Source of the DNA: JAGVGT01 sp963807225
GTDB taxonomy: Bacteria; Desulfobacterota; Desulfobulbia; Desulfobulbales; JAGXFP01
Length of the DNA stretch: 64,000 bases
Reading direction: 5' to 3'
Assembly: GCA_963807225.1 (NCBI GenBank)
Contig: CAWEAD010000008.1
Span: 310,001 to 374,000, forward strand
The notes beneath the pieces were generated by a model that ran no database searches, had not been told where the DNA came from, and saw only the letters and a list, made by a program, of their open reading frames with translations. This document shows positions 16,249 through 25,121 of this stretch, in pieces (position 1 is the stretch's first letter; every line of letters starts with the position of its first letter). Made by a program: the position numbers and the translations under genes.

Positions 16249-17078
16249 TTTCTTTGATTTCATCTTTAACAACCTCAATCAGCTCACGTCGGCAACTGGC
16301 GCTAGTGTTTTTGATGTTCCTGCTTGTCGGGCCGATCTATTCCCTGCTTGATCGTGGTATCGCTCTGGCGGAATCTTCTTCAGGCCCAAAGGTCATAACC
16401 GAACCCGATCTTTTTACCGAAGATGACTGGAATAAGGCGGTGCCGGTCAAGAACTATGTCGCCGATCCGCTGGAGCCGGTTAATCGTCTTTTCTTCACTT
16501 TTAACGATAAATTGTATTTCTGGTTGATAAAGCCGGTTTCCCGGGGGTATGCCGTAGTGCTTCCGCTGATGGTCCGGGAATGCATAGATAATTTTTTCTT
16601 TAACTTGCGGACGCCGATCCGTTTGGTCAATACCTTCCTGCAAGGTAAGCTGCAGCGAAGTGGTGAGGAGTTTTCCAGATTTGCCGTAAACACCACGATC
16701 GGTATCGGTGGTCTCTGGGATCCGGCCCGAGACTGGTTCAATCTTTCGCCCAGCAACGAAGATCTGGGCCAGACCCTGGGAAAATTCGGCATGGGAGACG
16801 GAATCTACATCTGCTGGCCCTTCCTGGGGCCTTCCAACCTGCGGGACAGCCTGGGCCTGGCCGGCGACTACTTTCTGGATCCGGTCAATTACCTGACTAT
16901 GAACAATGAAACCTCGGAGGCTTTGGGAATCAAGGCTGAAGACACGGTCAATCGAACCTCTCTGCGACTGGGCGATTACGAAGCCCTGATCGAAGGTTCA
17001 TTCGATCCCTACAGCGCAATCCGTGACGGTTACATTCAGCGCCGACGCAGCAAGATCAATGACGAGACGGACGGATGA
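16245..17078 (+). CDS. mlaA: MlaA/VacJ-family protein without a lipobox
   Basis: The outer-membrane component that extracts misplaced phospholipids. Family motifs are clear: DPLEPVNRLFFTFNDKLYFW, the NFFFNLRTPIRLVNTFLQG segment, the GIGGLWDPA segment and a DLGQTLGKFG run before WPFLGPSNLRDS. MlaA in E. coli is a lipoprotein, but here the N-terminal signal region (hydrophobic about residues 18-35, possible cleavage after GIALA) has no cysteine, so lipid attachment is not expected. It overlaps mlaD by four bases, placing mlaA inside the transporter operon as in several other Gram-negatives but not E. coli. Confidence 0.94.
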   Translation: MISLISSLTTSISSRRQLALVFLMFLLVGPIYSLLDRGIALAESSSGPKVITEPDLFTEDDWNKAVPVKNYVADPLEPVNRLFFTFNDKLYFWLIKPVSRGYAVVLPLMVRECIDNFFFNLRTPIRLVNTFLQGKLQRSGEEFSRFAVNTTIGIGGLWDPARDWFNLSPSNEDLGQTLGKFGMGDGIYICWPFLGPSNLRDSLGLAGDYFLDPVNYLTMNNETSEALGIKAEDTVNRTSLRLGDYEALIEGSFDPYSAIRDGYIQRRRSKINDETDG

Positions 17079-17093
17079 GCCGTTCTTGAACAA

Positions 17094-17753
17094 ATGGAAA
17101 TAGCTATGATTAAAATGATGATGAGATCTGTCAAATCCCGATGCCTCCTAGGGTTAGCATTATTCCTGCTGCTTTTATCTTTCGTTGTTCCGGCGCAGGC
17201 GGCCGTCGGCCCCTTGGAGCAGGTGCGGGCCACGGTCCAAGGTATAATCGGCGTCATGCAGGATAAGAGTTTGAAGCAACCAGACAAGGAAGCGGAACGC
17301 CGGAAGGCGATCATGGACTATGTAAACCGGCGGTTCGATTTCGAGGAAATGTCAAAACTGACCTTGGCCAGTAAGTGGCGGGATCGGACACCCGAAGAGA
17401 AGAAAAACTTCGAGGAGTTGTTCTCCGAGCTGCTGAAAAATTCCTATATCGGCAGAATCGAAGCCTATTCAGGTGAAGAAGTGCAGTATGAAAGGGAAAT
17501 TTTCGATACCGACCAGCGGACCAGAGCCCTGGTCTATACCAAGGTGATCAAAAACAATCAGGAAATCCCGATCAACTACAAGTTGTTGAATAAGAATGGC
17601 GAATGGTACGTGTACGACGTAATGATCGAGGGGGTCAGTCTGGTTCGCAACTATCGCACCGAGTTCGCTCGGATTATCAACGAGGAGAAATTTGCCGGCT
17701 TGATCAAAAGGATGCGGGAGAAAATCGCCAACGAGGCGGAGGGGAAGAAGTAA
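17094..17753 (+). CDS. mlaC: MlaC-family periplasmic lipid carrier
   Basis: Soluble periplasmic protein that shuttles phospholipids between MlaA and MlaFEDB. An N-terminal signal peptide ends near PAQAAVG. The mature part shows family features: the segment from AIMDYVNRRFDFEEM, the FEELFSELLKNSYIGRIEAY stretch, and near the C terminus VYDVMIEGVSLVRNYRTEF. The 219-residue length is typical. An in-frame ATG at 17106 is an alternative start. It ends the mla set; the next gene starts four bases after its stop. Confidence 0.94.
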   Translation: MEIAMIKMMMRSVKSRCLLGLALFLLLLSFVVPAQAAVGPLEQVRATVQGIIGVMQDKSLKQPDKEAERRKAIMDYVNRRFDFEEMSKLTLASKWRDRTPEEKKNFEELFSELLKNSYIGRIEAYSGEEVQYEREIFDTDQRTRALVYTKVIKNNQEIPINYKLLNKNGEWYVYDVMIEGVSLVRNYRTEFARIINEEKFAGLIKRMREKIANEAEGKK

Positions 17754-17757
17754 ATTC

Positions 17758-18228
17758 ATGGCTGGCAATATTTCCAAAGTCTGCGATATTGGCGTCGCCA
17801 CCCTGCATCGGGTATTGAAATTCCTTTCTCCCGAAGAGGTGACCCAATTCTGTCGCTACCTGGAGTACCGAGCCTGGGAAGCAGGTGAAATAGTGATGAA
17901 CGACGGTGAACCCGGAGATTTCATGGGTTTTATCCTGGAAGGAAAACTGGCCGTCAAGAAAGAAACCGATTTTCCCGGTCGTTTCACCCTGCTGGCCATT
18001 CTGGACCGCGGGGCGATGGTGGGCGAAATCTCCGCGGTGGATCGGGGGTTGCGGACCGCGACTGTCGTTGTCATGCAAAAGGCAGAATTATTGCTGCTTT
18101 CCTGCGACAATCTGGAACGCATGCTCCAGGAGCGTCCCGTCCTGGGGATTAAATTGTTGAAAAGGATCATCCACATTCTAAGCTTGAGACAGCGTCGAGC
18201 CTATGATCGGCTTTCTACCCTGCTGTGA
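17758..18228 (+). CDS. Cyclic-nucleotide-binding-fold protein, no DNA-binding domain
   Basis: Single CAP-type effector domain of 156 residues. The fold is indicated by RAWEAGEIVMNDGEPGDFMGFILEGKLAV, then DRGAMVGEISAVDRGLRTATV, followed by one long helix with no helix-turn-helix. The phosphate-binding cassette reads GEISAVDRGLRTATV, where cAMP binders usually have GE-L-RAA, so nucleotide binding is uncertain. It begins four bases after mlaC, so it is probably cotranscribed with the lipid transporter and may regulate it by contact. That role is inference from position only. Confidence 0.82.
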   Translation: MAGNISKVCDIGVATLHRVLKFLSPEEVTQFCRYLEYRAWEAGEIVMNDGEPGDFMGFILEGKLAVKKETDFPGRFTLLAILDRGAMVGEISAVDRGLRTATVVVMQKAELLLLSCDNLERMLQERPVLGIKLLKRIIHILSLRQRRAYDRLSTLL

Positions 18229-18309
18229 AAGACCTTCGACCGCTGGCTGGGTTCCCCCCATCCGTCGGCAGGTTGGTTGCAGGTGGCCGGCCGTTATCTA
18301 GAAGCTTAA

Positions 18310-18810
18310 ATGCATAGACGTGCTTTACAAAGAAGCCGTAAAACTCCGGGCGAATCCGAGATCAGGCGTTATGGCGAACAGTTTCGGCAGAGTCTGATGG
18401 GGTCAAAACAGCTGGGCCTGGTCTTGCTCTGCCTAGCTTCGGTTCTCGGGTTTAACCTGGTCTTCTCCATCCGGAACTCAGGGCTCTTCTGGCTGGTGCC
18501 GGGGAGTTTACCGTTTACGGCATTCCTTGGTGCCGGCTTGTATTTTATTCCCGATTCGCTGTGGCGCCTGCAAATCCGGATAGAGGCGGCTTTAGGTCGT
18601 ATTCACGCCGCATTCCTGATGTTTTTCCTTTTTTTCTTAGCCGTGGTTAGTCTTCATTTCCTCCTTTTGGCCGTACCTATGGGGTTTCTTCTGAAAACCT
18701 TTGACAGCGCCAATTTGGCCTTGGATTATCGGCGTTGGAGCCTTGATTTGGCCGCAGTTCAAGCTCTGGTCTTCTGGGTTTGGGCGGTTTGCCGGCGGGC
18801 CCGAGTTTGA
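18310..18810 (+). CDS. Hypothetical integral membrane protein, 166 aa
   Basis: No family recognised. A basic N terminus (about 30 residues) precedes four hydrophobic segments: about 36-53, 59-79, 94-125 and 144-163. No SD-like site is clear before the ATG at 18310. It follows the mla cluster on the same strand after an 80-base gap and ends about 70 bases before a strong promoter, so it is likely the last gene of that transcript or a separate unit. Confidence 0.65.
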   Translation: MHRRALQRSRKTPGESEIRRYGEQFRQSLMGSKQLGLVLLCLASVLGFNLVFSIRNSGLFWLVPGSLPFTAFLGAGLYFIPDSLWRLQIRIEAALGRIHAAFLMFFLFFLAVVSLHFLLLAVPMGFLLKTFDSANLALDYRRWSLDLAAVQALVFWVWAVCRRARV

Positions 18811-18882
18811 TTGTCTGATTTTGGCCTCCGGGCAGGATTATTCCAGGACGGGATTACGAGGAATTGCCACATTGGAAATCGC

Positions 18883-18910
18883 TTGACAACCCACGACAAT
18901 AACGTATAAT
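18883..18910 (+). promoter_or_regulatory. Strong sigma70-type promoter of the yceD-rpmF-plsX-fab operon
   Basis: Consensus TTGACA (18883-18888), 16-base spacer, consensus TATAAT (18905-18910). Placed 45 bases before yceD, with all following genes to fabF on the same strand. Confidence 0.85.
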
Positions 18911-18955
18911 TCCGCGGTTTAAATGTAGTGTTTAAAGCTTTGCTGGCGGAGTCCC

Positions 18956-19486
18956 TTGTTACAGATCCAGTTTGCCGAAATCCCCGAAGATGGGTTGGCG
19001 CTCAAGGTCGATGATGTTTCCTGGTTTCCCGACCGGGAATTGACCAGAAGCGGTGACCTCGGGGTTGAAGTCTTCCTCGAACGTAACGGGGAGATGGTTC
19101 TGCTCCGGGGAAGTATTGATCTGACCTTGCTCCAGGCATGTGATCGTTGCCTGGAAGAATTTATACGGCCGCAGCGGATTGATTTTCGTCTGATTTTGGA
19201 GCTGACTAAGTTCGACGAGGTACAGGAAGTCGAAATCGACGATCACGTTGGTGGCCACAGTGATATAGAGGTTGTGCCGGTGGAGCAACCGGTCGTTGAT
19301 CTGGCCGATCTGCTTTACCAGCAGTTGATTCTGGCTTTGCCGCAGAAGATACTTTGTCGCCCCGAATGTTTGGGACTGTGCGAACACTGTGGCGCCAATC
19401 TTAACCTGGAGGGCTGCGGATGCGCGGAGAATTCGGCGCATTCTCCATTTGCCGCTCTTGGGCGTTTGACCAGAGATAAAAAATAG
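18956..19486 (+). CDS. yceD: DUF177/YceD family protein
   Basis: Small protein almost always encoded before rpmF; YceD is implicated in 23S rRNA accumulation and ribosome assembly. The 176 residues include the family pattern of a first CDRCLEEF motif and the C-terminal LCRPECLGLCEHCGANLN cysteine cluster. It starts at TTG 18956 with GGCGGAG just upstream; no better in-frame start exists. It is the first gene after the strong promoter and precedes rpmF by about 80 bases. Confidence 0.9.
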   Translation: MLQIQFAEIPEDGLALKVDDVSWFPDRELTRSGDLGVEVFLERNGEMVLLRGSIDLTLLQACDRCLEEFIRPQRIDFRLILELTKFDEVQEVEIDDHVGGHSDIEVVPVEQPVVDLADLLYQQLILALPQKILCRPECLGLCEHCGANLNLEGCGCAENSAHSPFAALGRLTRDKK

Positions 19487-19567
19487 TTTGTCGGGTGTAT
19501 ATCCCACTGTCCCGTCATTGCTTATAACGGACCGGCTCCATTTGGCGACCGGTATATGGAGGAAAAA

Positions 19568-19759
19568 ATGGCTTTACCAAAAAGAAGACACTCTCACTCT
19601 CGCACCAGAACCAGACGTGCCCACGACGCCTTGGTCGCGCCGACCGTCTCCACCTGTTCCGACTGTGGTGAGCCCAAACTGCCCCACCGACTCTGTTCCG
19701 GTTGCGGTTCCTATAAAGGGCGGAGTGTAGTCAAGCTGCAAGAGGACGAGCTGGATTAG
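19568..19759 (+). CDS. rpmF: 50S ribosomal protein L32
   Basis: Small zinc-binding protein of the large ribosomal subunit. It starts MALPKRRHSHSRTRTRRAHD and carries the two Cys pairs of the zinc ribbon (CSDC and CSGC). The length of 63 residues is normal. The ATG at 19568 follows GGAGG by five A and so fixes the start. The yceD-rpmF-plsX-fabH order is widely conserved and couples ribosome and membrane synthesis. Confidence 0.97.
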   Translation: MALPKRRHSHSRTRTRRAHDALVAPTVSTCSDCGEPKLPHRLCSGCGSYKGRSVVKLQEDELD

Positions 19760-19768
19760 GAGGCGTAG

Positions 19769-20821
19769 GTGCGAATAGCGCTTGATGCCATGGGGAGCGA
19801 CCTGGGACCGGACGAGATGGTGGACGGGGCCTGGCAGGCAGTGACCGAATCCGACTTGGAGGTCACGCTCTTCGGCGATGAGAAAATCCTGGCCCCCCTG
19901 GTGAGTGCTTATTCCGGCCCCGGAGCCCGACGGTTGTCTATTGTTCCTACCACTGAAGTGGTGGGGATGGCTGAATCACCCATCGAGTCTGTTCGCCGCA
20001 AGCGCGATTCCTCGATCGTGGTGGCTTTTGAACATTTGAAGGACCGTAAGGTCGCCGCGGTGGTCAGTGCCGGCAACTCCGGCGCCACCATGGCCGCCGC
20101 GGTGCGTTCTCTCGGTCGTTTGCCCGGCATTTCAAGGCCCGGCATTGCCAGTGTTTTCCCCACCCTGAAAAAGCCCGTGGTGATGATGGATGTCGGCGCC
20201 AATGTCGACTGCCGACCTAAGCATCTTTTTCAGTTCGGAGTCATGGCCGCCTCGTTCTCCTCGGTAATTCTGGGCATAGACCGGCCGAGAATCGGGGTGC
20301 TCAGTATCGGCGAAGAACAGGGTAAAGGCAATTCCCTGGTCAAAAAAACCGACGATCTCTTCCGGCGCAGCTCCCTCAATTATATAGGAAATATCGAGGG
20401 CGGCGACACCTTTAAAGGGGATGTCGATGTCATTGTCTGCGACGGCTTTGTCGGTAACGTCTGCCTGAAGATCAGCGAAGGTTTGGCTGAGGCGTTGACC
20501 GGTCTGCTCCGGATCGAAATCAATAAAAGCCCCTGGGCCAAGATCGGCTATTTGTTTGCCCGGAGCGCCTTTGCCAGTTTTAAAAAAAGAATCGATTACT
20601 CCGAGTACGGTGGGGCGCCGCTGCTGGGCTTAAATGGTACAGGTATCGTCTGCCATGGCCGATCCAATGCCAAGGCGATCAAGAATGCCATCTTCGTGGC
20701 TGGTGAGCTGGTCCAAAATAAGGTGAACGACAGAATCATGGAATTGCTCCCAGACGATGAAATCCTCGCGGCCGATGAGCTTGCGGGTGACGGCGACAAT
20801 TCTCTGTCGGTAGTGAACTGA
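19769..20821 (+). CDS. plsX: Phosphate acyltransferase PlsX
   Basis: Converts acyl-ACP to acyl-phosphate for phospholipid synthesis. The N terminus RIALDAMGSDLGP, the SAGNSGATMAAA motif, MMDVGANVDCRP and VIVCDGFVGNVCLK are all PlsX signatures; 350 residues is the normal size. It begins with GTG at 19769 after AGGAGG, ten bases after rpmF. Its TGA overlaps the ATG of fabH by one base, indicating coupled translation. Confidence 0.97.
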   Translation: MRIALDAMGSDLGPDEMVDGAWQAVTESDLEVTLFGDEKILAPLVSAYSGPGARRLSIVPTTEVVGMAESPIESVRRKRDSSIVVAFEHLKDRKVAAVVSAGNSGATMAAAVRSLGRLPGISRPGIASVFPTLKKPVVMMDVGANVDCRPKHLFQFGVMAASFSSVILGIDRPRIGVLSIGEEQGKGNSLVKKTDDLFRRSSLNYIGNIEGGDTFKGDVDVIVCDGFVGNVCLKISEGLAEALTGLLRIEINKSPWAKIGYLFARSAFASFKKRIDYSEYGGAPLLGLNGTGIVCHGRSNAKAIKNAIFVAGELVQNKVNDRIMELLPDDEILAADELAGDGDNSLSVVN

Positions 20822-21846
20822 TGGCCGTGGGAACCATTCTGGGCACCGGTTCCTGTCTGCCCACCAACCGGGTGACCAACTTCGATCTGGAAAAGCTGGT
20901 GGATACCACCGATGAGTGGATAACTACCAGAACCGGGATCAGGTGTCGCCATATCTCCGGCCCCGGCGAAGAGACCTCCATGCTGGCCGCCGAGGCTGCT
21001 CGTCGGGCTATGACTCAGGCCGGAGTGGGGGCGGAAGAGATCGGCATGATCGTGGTCGGTACCATCAGTTCGGAAATGACCATGCCCTCATGTGCCTGTC
21101 TGGTGCAAAAAGAAATCGGGGCGGTCAACGCATTCGCCTTCGATTTGTCGGCCGCCTGTTCCGGATTCGTTTACGGTTTGGATCTGGCCGACAAACAAAT
21201 CCGGGCCAATCCCGACCTTAAAGTCTTGGTGATCGGGGCCGAGACCCTGTCAGCCCGGATCAACTGGCGGGACCGCAATACCTGTGTCCTTTTCGGCGAC
21301 GGGGCCGGTGCCGCGGTACTAGGCGCGGCCGCGAACGGTCGGGGGATCCTGGCGAGCAAACTATTCTCCGACGGGCGTTTGTGGGATCTTTTGAGTATGG
21401 ATGCGGCCCCAAGCCAGAATCCTTATCTCAACATGTCTGCCGATGACGCCGGCCCATTCGATGCCGCGTTTTTGGGTCACCCCCGTCCGCATCAAGGTTC
21501 ATACATAAAAATGGTGGGCCGTGAGGTATTCAAAAATGCCGTCAGGGCCATGGAGGACTCCGTTAGCCAAGCCCTCTCGGCAACCGGCTTATCAGGCTCC
21601 GATATTGATCTGGTCATTCCGCATCAGGCCAACATCCGGATCCTTCAATGTCTCGGTCAACGGATCGGTGTACCTCAGGAAAAAATCTATATAAATATTC
21701 ATAAATATGGTAATACATCGGCGGCAACCGTTCCCATTGCTTTGGACGAAGCCAATCGGGAAGGGCGTTTGCATGAAGGCGATCTGGTTCTCATGTGCGC
21801 TTTCGGAGGGGGCTTCACCTGGGGTTCGGTAATCCTTCGCTGGTAA
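20821..21846 (+). CDS. fabH: 3-oxoacyl-ACP synthase III (FabH)
   Basis: Starts fatty-acid elongation by condensing an acyl-CoA with malonyl-ACP. The catalytic triad is visible: Cys in SAACSGFVYGL, His in VIPHQANIRI and Asn in YGNTSAATVPIAL. The 341-residue length is slightly above average, owing to an insertion around ASKLFSDGRLWDLLSM. It shares the TGATG junction with plsX. An 87-base gap separates it from the acyl-CoA dehydrogenase gene. Confidence 0.97.
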   Translation: MAVGTILGTGSCLPTNRVTNFDLEKLVDTTDEWITTRTGIRCRHISGPGEETSMLAAEAARRAMTQAGVGAEEIGMIVVGTISSEMTMPSCACLVQKEIGAVNAFAFDLSAACSGFVYGLDLADKQIRANPDLKVLVIGAETLSARINWRDRNTCVLFGDGAGAAVLGAAANGRGILASKLFSDGRLWDLLSMDAAPSQNPYLNMSADDAGPFDAAFLGHPRPHQGSYIKMVGREVFKNAVRAMEDSVSQALSATGLSGSDIDLVIPHQANIRILQCLGQRIGVPQEKIYINIHKYGNTSAATVPIALDEANREGRLHEGDLVLMCAFGGGFTWGSVILRW

Positions 21847-21933
21847 GTCTTTTCTACCATTCGGTCGGGAATCCCTCGGCTTATAGCTGGTAAATCTATG
21901 ATTTTTATATAATTGATCTAAAGGGAGTTTATC

Positions 21934-23088
21934 GTGGATTATTTCCTAACCGAAGAGCAGCAGATGATTGTCGATGTGGCGCGACAGATCACCGAAGAGA
22001 TGATCATCCCTCAGCGGGCTGAACTTGACGAAAAGGAAGAATTTCCCACCGAGATCTTGAAAGCCATTGCCAAGGCCGACCTGTTCGGTCTCTATATTCC
22101 TGAAGAGTACGGTGGATTCGGAGGTGGTTGTTTTGAAATGGTCCTGGCTCTGGAGCAGTTTGCCAGAGGTTGTGTCGGCATTGCCACCAGCTTTGCCGCC
22201 AGCGCCCTCGGCGCCTATCCCATCCTGATCTCCGGCAGTGACGAAATGAAGCAGAAGTACATGCCCGCCATCGCCAGCGGTGAGAAATGGGCCGCCTTCG
22301 GCCTGACCGAGGCCAACGCCGGCAGTGATGCTTCGGGCATCCAGACCACTGCTGTTCTCGATGGTGACGAGTGGGTCTTGAATGGTACCAAGCAATGGAT
22401 TACCAACGGTGGCGATGCCCAGGTCTACTCGGTTATTGCCATCACCGATCGCAGCAAGGGACCTCGGGGCGCCAGCATGTTCGTGGTCGAAAACACCGAT
22501 CCGGGCTTTTCCTACGGAGCCAAGGAGAAGAAGCTGGGAATCAGGGCTTCTTCCACGCGGGAGTTGATTTTCAAAGATTGCCGGATTCCCCGGGAGCGTC
22601 TGATCGGTCGCCAGGGAACCGGCTTCTTCACGGTGATGAAGACCCTCGACCTTTCCCGGCCCGGTATTGCCTCTCTCGGGGTAGGTCTGGGTCAGGCCGC
22701 CCTTGACGAAGCGGTCAATTATGCCAAGCAACGGGTACAGTTCGGTAAACCGGTGATTTCCTTCCAGGCGGTTCAGCATATCCTGGCTGATATGGCCATT
22801 CAACTTGAGGCCTCCCGTGCTCTGGTTTATGCCACGGCCAGGTATATCAACACCGAACCCAAGGATATGGCGAAGTATTCCTCGATGTGCAAGGTGATGG
22901 CCACCGACATGGCCATGAAGGTTTCCACCGACGCGGTTCAGGTTTTGGCCGGTTATGGCTACATGCGGGAATATCCGGTGGAGAAGATGATGCGTGACGC
23001 CAAGATTCTGCAGATTTATGAGGGCACCAACCAGATTCAGCGCAACGTGATCGGTCAGGCCCTGAACAAGGAATATTCGAGAAACTGA
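21934..23088 (+). CDS. Acyl-CoA dehydrogenase
   Basis: FAD enzyme that interconverts saturated and 2,3-unsaturated acyl-CoA, passing electrons to the ETF encoded next. The 384 residues show the family hallmarks: FGLTEANAGSDASG (FAD contact), WVLNGTKQWITNG, and the catalytic glutamate in QIYEGTNQIQR near residue 367. It starts at GTG 21934 with AAAGGGAG upstream. Its TGA overlaps the etfB ATG by one base. The gene set sits inside the fatty-acid synthesis operon between fabH and fabG, where fabD is often found. Together with the ferredoxin-fused EtfA it may be the reductase part of a CarCDE-like complex. Confidence 0.95.
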   Translation: MDYFLTEEQQMIVDVARQITEEMIIPQRAELDEKEEFPTEILKAIAKADLFGLYIPEEYGGFGGGCFEMVLALEQFARGCVGIATSFAASALGAYPILISGSDEMKQKYMPAIASGEKWAAFGLTEANAGSDASGIQTTAVLDGDEWVLNGTKQWITNGGDAQVYSVIAITDRSKGPRGASMFVVENTDPGFSYGAKEKKLGIRASSTRELIFKDCRIPRERLIGRQGTGFFTVMKTLDLSRPGIASLGVGLGQAALDEAVNYAKQRVQFGKPVISFQAVQHILADMAIQLEASRALVYATARYINTEPKDMAKYSSMCKVMATDMAMKVSTDAVQVLAGYGYMREYPVEKMMRDAKILQIYEGTNQIQRNVIGQALNKEYSRN

Positions 23089-23867
23089 TGAAGATTGTCG
23101 TCTGTGTGAAACAGGTCCCTGATGCCAAGGACGTACGCCTGGATCCCAAAACCAATACAATGGCTCGGGAAGGGGTACAGAGTATTATGAACCCCTATGA
23201 TCGGCATGCCTTGGAGGCTGCCGTGCAGCTGAAGGAGCAGTACGGCGGCACGGTTACCGCTTTGAGCATGGGACCACCGCAGGCCGAGGAAACGCTGCGC
23301 GATGCCGTGGCCTGTGGCGCCGATGACGCAGTACTGGTTTCCGACCGGGCTTTCGCCGGGGCCGACACCTGGGCAACTACCTATACCCTGGGCCGGGCCA
23401 TTGATAAACTCGGCGGTGTCGATCTGATAATTTGCGGCAAGCAGGCCATTGATGGCGATACCGCCCAGGTTGGTCCCGGATTGGCCCAGCGGCTTGATCT
23501 CCCTTACGTCGCCTATGCCAAGAAAATCCTCGGCTGTGCCGATGGCAAGATTCGCCTTGAGCGGTTGATGGATGACGGGTACGATGTGGTCGAGATGCGG
23601 TTGCCTGGATTGCTTACCGTGGTCAAGGAAATCAACGAGCCCCGGGTGCCGTCGCTGAAAGGCAAGATGAAGGCCAAATCGATGAAGGCCCTGGTTCTCA
23701 ACGCCGCCGACCTGGAGGCCGATCCTGCCAGCTTGGGACTACAGGGTTCAACCACTCAGGTGGTTCGGGTCTTTTCCCCAGAATTCAGGGCGGAACGTTG
23801 CATGCTTACCGGGACTGTGGCCGAGCAGGTCGAACAGCTCCTGGAAAAACTTGAGTCCCTGCTGTAG
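23088..23867 (+). CDS. etfB: Electron transfer flavoprotein beta subunit
   Basis: Binds nucleotide and, in bifurcating relatives, a second FAD that receives hydride from NADH. The 259 residues start KIVVCVKQVPD and contain SMGPPQAEETLRDAVACGAD, the FAGADTWATTYTL segment, and CGKQAIDGDTAQVGP. The GPPQAE, DRAFAGADT and IDGDTAQVGP segments are close to those of clostridial, bifurcating-type EtfB rather than the respiratory type. It overlaps the dehydrogenase gene by one base and precedes etfA by 48 bases. Confidence 0.95.
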   Translation: MKIVVCVKQVPDAKDVRLDPKTNTMAREGVQSIMNPYDRHALEAAVQLKEQYGGTVTALSMGPPQAEETLRDAVACGADDAVLVSDRAFAGADTWATTYTLGRAIDKLGGVDLIICGKQAIDGDTAQVGPGLAQRLDLPYVAYAKKILGCADGKIRLERLMDDGYDVVEMRLPGLLTVVKEINEPRVPSLKGKMKAKSMKALVLNAADLEADPASLGLQGSTTQVVRVFSPEFRAERCMLTGTVAEQVEQLLEKLESLL

Positions 23868-23915
23868 ATTTCAACAGGCCGGTCTCCCAGCCGGCTTCGG
23901 AGATGGAATTTTCCA

Positions 23916-25121
23916 ATGCTTAAGATCGATATAGACGCCTGTATCGGCTGTGGAGTTTGCGAAAGCACTTGTACCTTCGGTGCCATCCGTGTGGAAGACG
24001 GACACGCGGTGGTCAGCGACAACTGTACTTTGTGCGGCAGTTGTGTCGAGGTTTGCGAGGTTGAAGCCCTATCCATCGAGCGGGCCGCCAAGGAAGTCGG
24101 CGGTGACCTGGCCGAATGGTCCGGAGTCTGGGTTTTCGCTGAGTTCCGGCACGGTCGGATCGCTCCAGTGGCCTTTGAGTTGCTGGGTGTGGGGCGACGG
24201 TTGGCCGATCAACGCTCGGCCCCTTTGGTAGCCGTCCTACTCGGTAGCGGTCTGGATGGACAGGCCAGGGAATTGATCGCCTACGGGGCGGATCGGGTGT
24301 ATGTGGTAGATGAACCGGCTCTGGCCGATTTTACCGACGATGCTTACGGCAATGTCCTGGCCGCGCTGGCCCGGGAGCACAAGCCGGAGATCCTGCTGGC
24401 CGGCGCGACCGCCATCGGTCGTTCCTTTATCCCGCGGGTGGCCACCATGTTGGCGACCGGTCTGACCGCAGACTGTACCGATCTGGCTATCCGTTCCGAG
24501 GACGGGGTGCTGTTGCAGACCAGGCCGGCCTTCGGCGGGAATATCATGGCCACCATCGAATGCCCGCATACCAGGCCGCAAATGGCCACGGTTCGGCCCC
24601 TGGTCATGAAACCATGCCTTTATGACGACCAACGCCAGGGTGAGATCATCGAAGTCAAGCCCGACCCTGCTTTGCTTGAGTCAAGGGTGACGGTGGTTGA
24701 AAGTGTCCGGAGCAAGGACGAACAGGTTAATATAACCGAAGCCGATATACTAGTGGCCGGCGGTCGTGGTCTGGAAAATGAAAAAGGTTTCGGCCTGGTC
24801 CGCGAATTGGCCGAAGTGCTGGGCGGGGCAGTGGCTGCCTCCAGGGCGGCGGTGGATAGCGGCTGGATCGGCTATCCTCATCAGGTCGGCCAGACCGGCA
24901 AGACGGTCTGTCCGAAGATTTATGTGGCTTGCGGTATTTCCGGCGCGATTCAGCATCTGGTCGGCATGAATTCCGCCGATGCCATCATTGCCATTAATCG
25001 CGACGCGAACGCGCCGATTTTTGACGTGGCTACCTACGGAATCGTCGGCGATCTGTTCGAAGTGTTGCCGACCCTGATCGATCGCTTGAAAGATCAGCGC
25101 AGCGGTAAGGCGGGCAAATGA
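23916..25121 (+). CDS. etfA: ETF alpha subunit fused to a 2[4Fe-4S] ferredoxin domain
   Basis: Residues 1-60 hold two complete [4Fe-4S] motifs, CIGCGVCESTC and CTLCGSCVEVC. The rest is EtfA, with the FAD-binding C-terminal domain (AGGRGLENEKGFGL, GQTGKTVCPKIYVACGISGA, NRDANAPIFDVATYG). The same fusion is known in CarE of the caffeyl-CoA reductase complex and in the lactate dehydrogenase ETF of Acetobacterium, both electron-bifurcating. At 401 residues the length fits the fused form. It overlaps fabG (ATGA). Whether this complex bifurcates cannot be decided from sequence alone. Confidence 0.95.
   Translation: MLKIDIDACIGCGVCESTCTFGAIRVEDGHAVVSDNCTLCGSCVEVCEVEALSIERAAKEVGGDLAEWSGVWVFAEFRHGRIAPVAFELLGVGRRLADQRSAPLVAVLLGSGLDGQARELIAYGADRVYVVDEPALADFTDDAYGNVLAALAREHKPEILLAGATAIGRSFIPRVATMLATGLTADCTDLAIRSEDGVLLQTRPAFGGNIMATIECPHTRPQMATVRPLVMKPCLYDDQRQGEIIEVKPDPALLESRVTVVESVRSKDEQVNITEADILVAGGRGLENEKGFGLVRELAEVLGGAVAASRAAVDSGWIGYPHQVGQTGKTVCPKIYVACGISGAIQHLVGMNSADAIIAINRDANAPIFDVATYGIVGDLFEVLPTLIDRLKDQRSGKAGK

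Noticed and set aside
21946..23160. Long minus-strand frame opposite the acyl-CoA dehydrogenase
   Set aside because: Antisense shadow of a clearly functional gene with strong codon bias; the composition is Gly/His/Gln-rich as expected for a shadow.
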